Of a DNA stretch of 14,812 nt, positions 13,244-14,812 are shown piece by piece; the stretch's first letter is position 1, and every line of letters begins with the position of its first letter. The notes under the pieces were generated by a model, which made no database searches, was not told the DNA's origin, and was given only the letters and a program-made list of their open reading frames with translations. This DNA comes from Chloroflexota bacterium (lineage in GTDB: Bacteria > Chloroflexota > Dehalococcoidia > Dehalococcoidales > UBA2162). The stretch is from the NCBI GenBank assembly GCA_016202525.1, contig JACQOM010000107.1, positions 1-14,812 of the forward strand, read 5' to 3'. The position numbers were made by a program, and so were the translations under genes.

Positions 13244-14617
13244 ATGATACTCGAACGGATTAAGTCAGAAGGCATAGCTCATAACTCTTATCTGCTTGGT
13301 TCCGGCAATGATGCTGCCGTAATCGACCCGCGGCGGGATTGTCAGGTTTATACTGATTATGCCCGGAAGAAAGGGCTGAAAATCAGGCATATCTTCGAGA
13401 CTCACCGTAACGAAGACTATATGGTCGGCTCAATCGAGCTGAAGAACCTTACCGGCGCTGAAATCTACCACGGCCCAGGACTTGACTGGAAATACGGAAC
13501 TACGCTGCAGAATGGCCAAACATTCCAAATAGGTTCACTCCGCCTGACCGCTATCCACACACCGGGGCATACTGACGAAAGCATGTCTTACACAATCGCT
13601 GATTTGGCTACCGGTGAAGCTGCCGTAATGGTATTTACCGGCGACACTCTATTCGTGGGCGATGTAGGACGGACCAACCTTTACGGGCTAAAAGAAGTGC
13701 CAAGGCTGGCGTCAAATTTGTACGACAGTATTTTCAACAAGCTTCTGCCGCTGGGTGACGGCGTCATAATTTATCCTGCCCATGGAAGTGGCTCGGTCTG
13801 TGGTAGGCACATTGCCGACCGAGACGAAAGCACCATTGGCATCGAAAAAGCACAGAACCCGGCGCTTCAGAAAAAAACCAAGAGCGCTTTCATTAAATAC
13901 AAAGTCGCTGAGAAGCCGGAAAGACCCTATTATTTCACCCAAATGGAAAAGCATAATTTAAAAGGGCCGCCGTTGCTCGGTCCCCTGCCATCGCCAGCGC
14001 CGCTCACACCGGATGAGTTCAGACAAGAAGCCGACAAAGGGGCAGTAGTCATTGACACCAGCGAGCCGCCCGCTTTCCTGGGAGCTCACATTAAAGGGTC
14101 TTACAGCATCTGGCTAGAAGGGCTGCCCGCCTTTGCCGGGTGGGTACTACCCTATGACAAGCCTATCCTTCTCGTTCTGGAAGACCAGACCCACCTGGAA
14201 AGAGCGGTACGTTACCTGCTCCGTGCCGGCTACGACCAAATCACCGGCTATCTGAAGGACGGTATCGATAGCTGGTACAACGCCGGATTCCCCATAGAAA
14301 GCCTGGGGTCGCTCTCCGTGCACCAGCTTAAAAGCAAGTTGGACCACCGGGAGAGACTCCTCCTGCTGGACGTGCGCGGACAGGAAGAATGGGAAACAGG
14401 TCACATCGATGATGCCCTGCACATCTATATCGGGCATCTTGAGCGGAGACTATCTGAAATCCCTCGAGATAAGCCCATAGCCGTGTACTGCGGCACCGGG
14501 CACCGTGCCGGACTCGGCGCCAGCATCTTACTCCGGGCAGGTCATTCCGAAGTCTACAACGTCCCCGGCAGTATGACGGGCTGGGTAGCTGCCGGTTTTC
14601 TTGTCACCAAAGACTGA
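13244..14617 (+). CDS. CstB-like persulfide dioxygenase / pseudo-rhodanese / rhodanese fusion
   Basis: The 457-aa protein has three parts. Residues 1-200 form a metallo-beta-lactamase domain of the ETHE1/glyoxalase II type. The usual HxHxDH motif reads THRNEDY (53-59), but the residues matching the ETHE1 iron triad remain: H54, H109 (HTPGH) and D134 (TGDTLF). H180 (YPAHG) is also kept. Residues about 254-350 form a rhodanese fold whose active cysteine loop is lost (LVLEDQTHLER). Residues about 357-455 form an active-looking rhodanese with C416 in YCGTGHRAG. This order and length match CstB of Staphylococcus, which oxidises persulfides and forms thiosulfate. It has no signal peptide, so it is cytoplasmic. 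The ATG has GGAGG 7 bases upstream. It lies 107 bp after the sulfite oxidase gene with no strong terminator between, so co-transcription is likely. Confidence 0.92.
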   Translation: MILERIKSEGIAHNSYLLGSGNDAAVIDPRRDCQVYTDYARKKGLKIRHIFETHRNEDYMVGSIELKNLTGAEIYHGPGLDWKYGTTLQNGQTFQIGSLRLTAIHTPGHTDESMSYTIADLATGEAAVMVFTGDTLFVGDVGRTNLYGLKEVPRLASNLYDSIFNKLLPLGDGVIIYPAHGSGSVCGRHIADRDESTIGIEKAQNPALQKKTKSAFIKYKVAEKPERPYYFTQMEKHNLKGPPLLGPLPSPAPLTPDEFRQEADKGAVVIDTSEPPAFLGAHIKGSYSIWLEGLPAFAGWVLPYDKPILLVLEDQTHLERAVRYLLRAGYDQITGYLKDGIDSWYNAGFPIESLGSLSVHQLKSKLDHRERLLLLDVRGQEEWETGHIDDALHIYIGHLERRLSEIPRDKPIAVYCGTGHRAGLGASILLRAGHSEVYNVPGSMTGWVAAGFLVTKD

Positions 14618-14684
14618 ACCCACAGCACACACAAATCCTTATGAACCTTTCTAAAAGCGGGCGAGCGTTGATGAATGAAGTCAA

Positions 14685-14812
14685 CTAGGAACCGGAGCCA
14701 TTCTTCCTGAACAATTCATAGCTGGGGCAGAGTTTCCGCAATATACACTCGGAGCAGCGAGGACGTATCGCCTTACACACTTTTCTGCCGTGTTCAATCA
14801 TCAGCACATGAA
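14685..14812 (-). CDS. nth: Endonuclease III, C-terminal end (5' part outside the window)
   Basis: The last 41 residues of a leftward gene enter from the right edge and stop at TAG (14687-14685). They contain HGRKVC and the endonuclease III [4Fe-4S] pattern C-x6-C-x2-C-x5-C (CKAIRPRCSECILRKLC), followed by a short tail. This cluster is diagnostic for Nth-type DNA glycosylases, which remove oxidised pyrimidines; MutY shares a similar cluster but is usually followed by a longer C-terminal domain, absent here. The gene converges on the persulfide dioxygenase gene with 67 bp between the stops and no clear terminator hairpin. Confidence 0.85.
   Translation of the reverse strand, partial: HVLMIEHGRKVCKAIRPRCSECILRKLCPSYELFRKNGSGS

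Overview
The window looks like part of a chromosome from an anaerobic or microaerophilic respiring bacterium. Its gene style suggests the Chloroflexota (Dehalococcoidia-like): NarL-type regulators, a large Cache/GAF sensor kinase, an NrfD-type quinone module and many Tat-exported redox proteins. This placement is an impression from protein character, not a phylogeny. I see no rRNA, tRNA, CRISPR array, transposase or phage gene.

Bases 1-9441 read mainly leftward. From the right they hold: an SRPBCC/AHSA1 protein (9049-9441); a broken PAS gene on the + strand (8637-9031); a sensor histidine kinase with a periplasmic c-heme motif and a cysteine-rich GAF domain (6102-8435); its NarL/FixJ response regulator (5402-6070); a membrane-anchored degenerate receiver (4580-5254); a cyclic-nucleotide-fold protein without a DNA-binding domain (4069-4551); and a four-gene electron-transfer operon. 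That operon encodes a Tat-exported four-cluster ferredoxin (2702-3913), NrfD (1407-2705), a 70-aa membrane protein (1191-1403) and a membrane-anchored triheme cytochrome c (521-1090). A second NarL-type regulator, cut by the window edge, follows at 1-431. The ferredoxin operon appears to have its own promoter and a roughly 140-nt leader with an intrinsic terminator just before the first gene, which suggests attenuation.

Bases 9791-14617 read rightward: a blue-copper/beta-propeller fusion protein with many propeller histidines, a Tat-lipoprotein sulfite-oxidase-family molybdoenzyme, and a CstB-like persulfide dioxygenase/rhodanese fusion. At the right edge, the C-terminal [4Fe-4S] end of endonuclease III (nth) is encoded on the - strand.

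Together the window describes a redox-sensing circuit (heme kinase, regulators, CNB and receiver-like proteins) next to a periplasm-facing quinone/cytochrome module with no catalytic subunit of its own. Beside it lies a sulfur-oxidation set (persulfide to sulfite to sulfate) with a copper protein that could carry or accept the electrons. The functional links between the blocks are inference from proximity.
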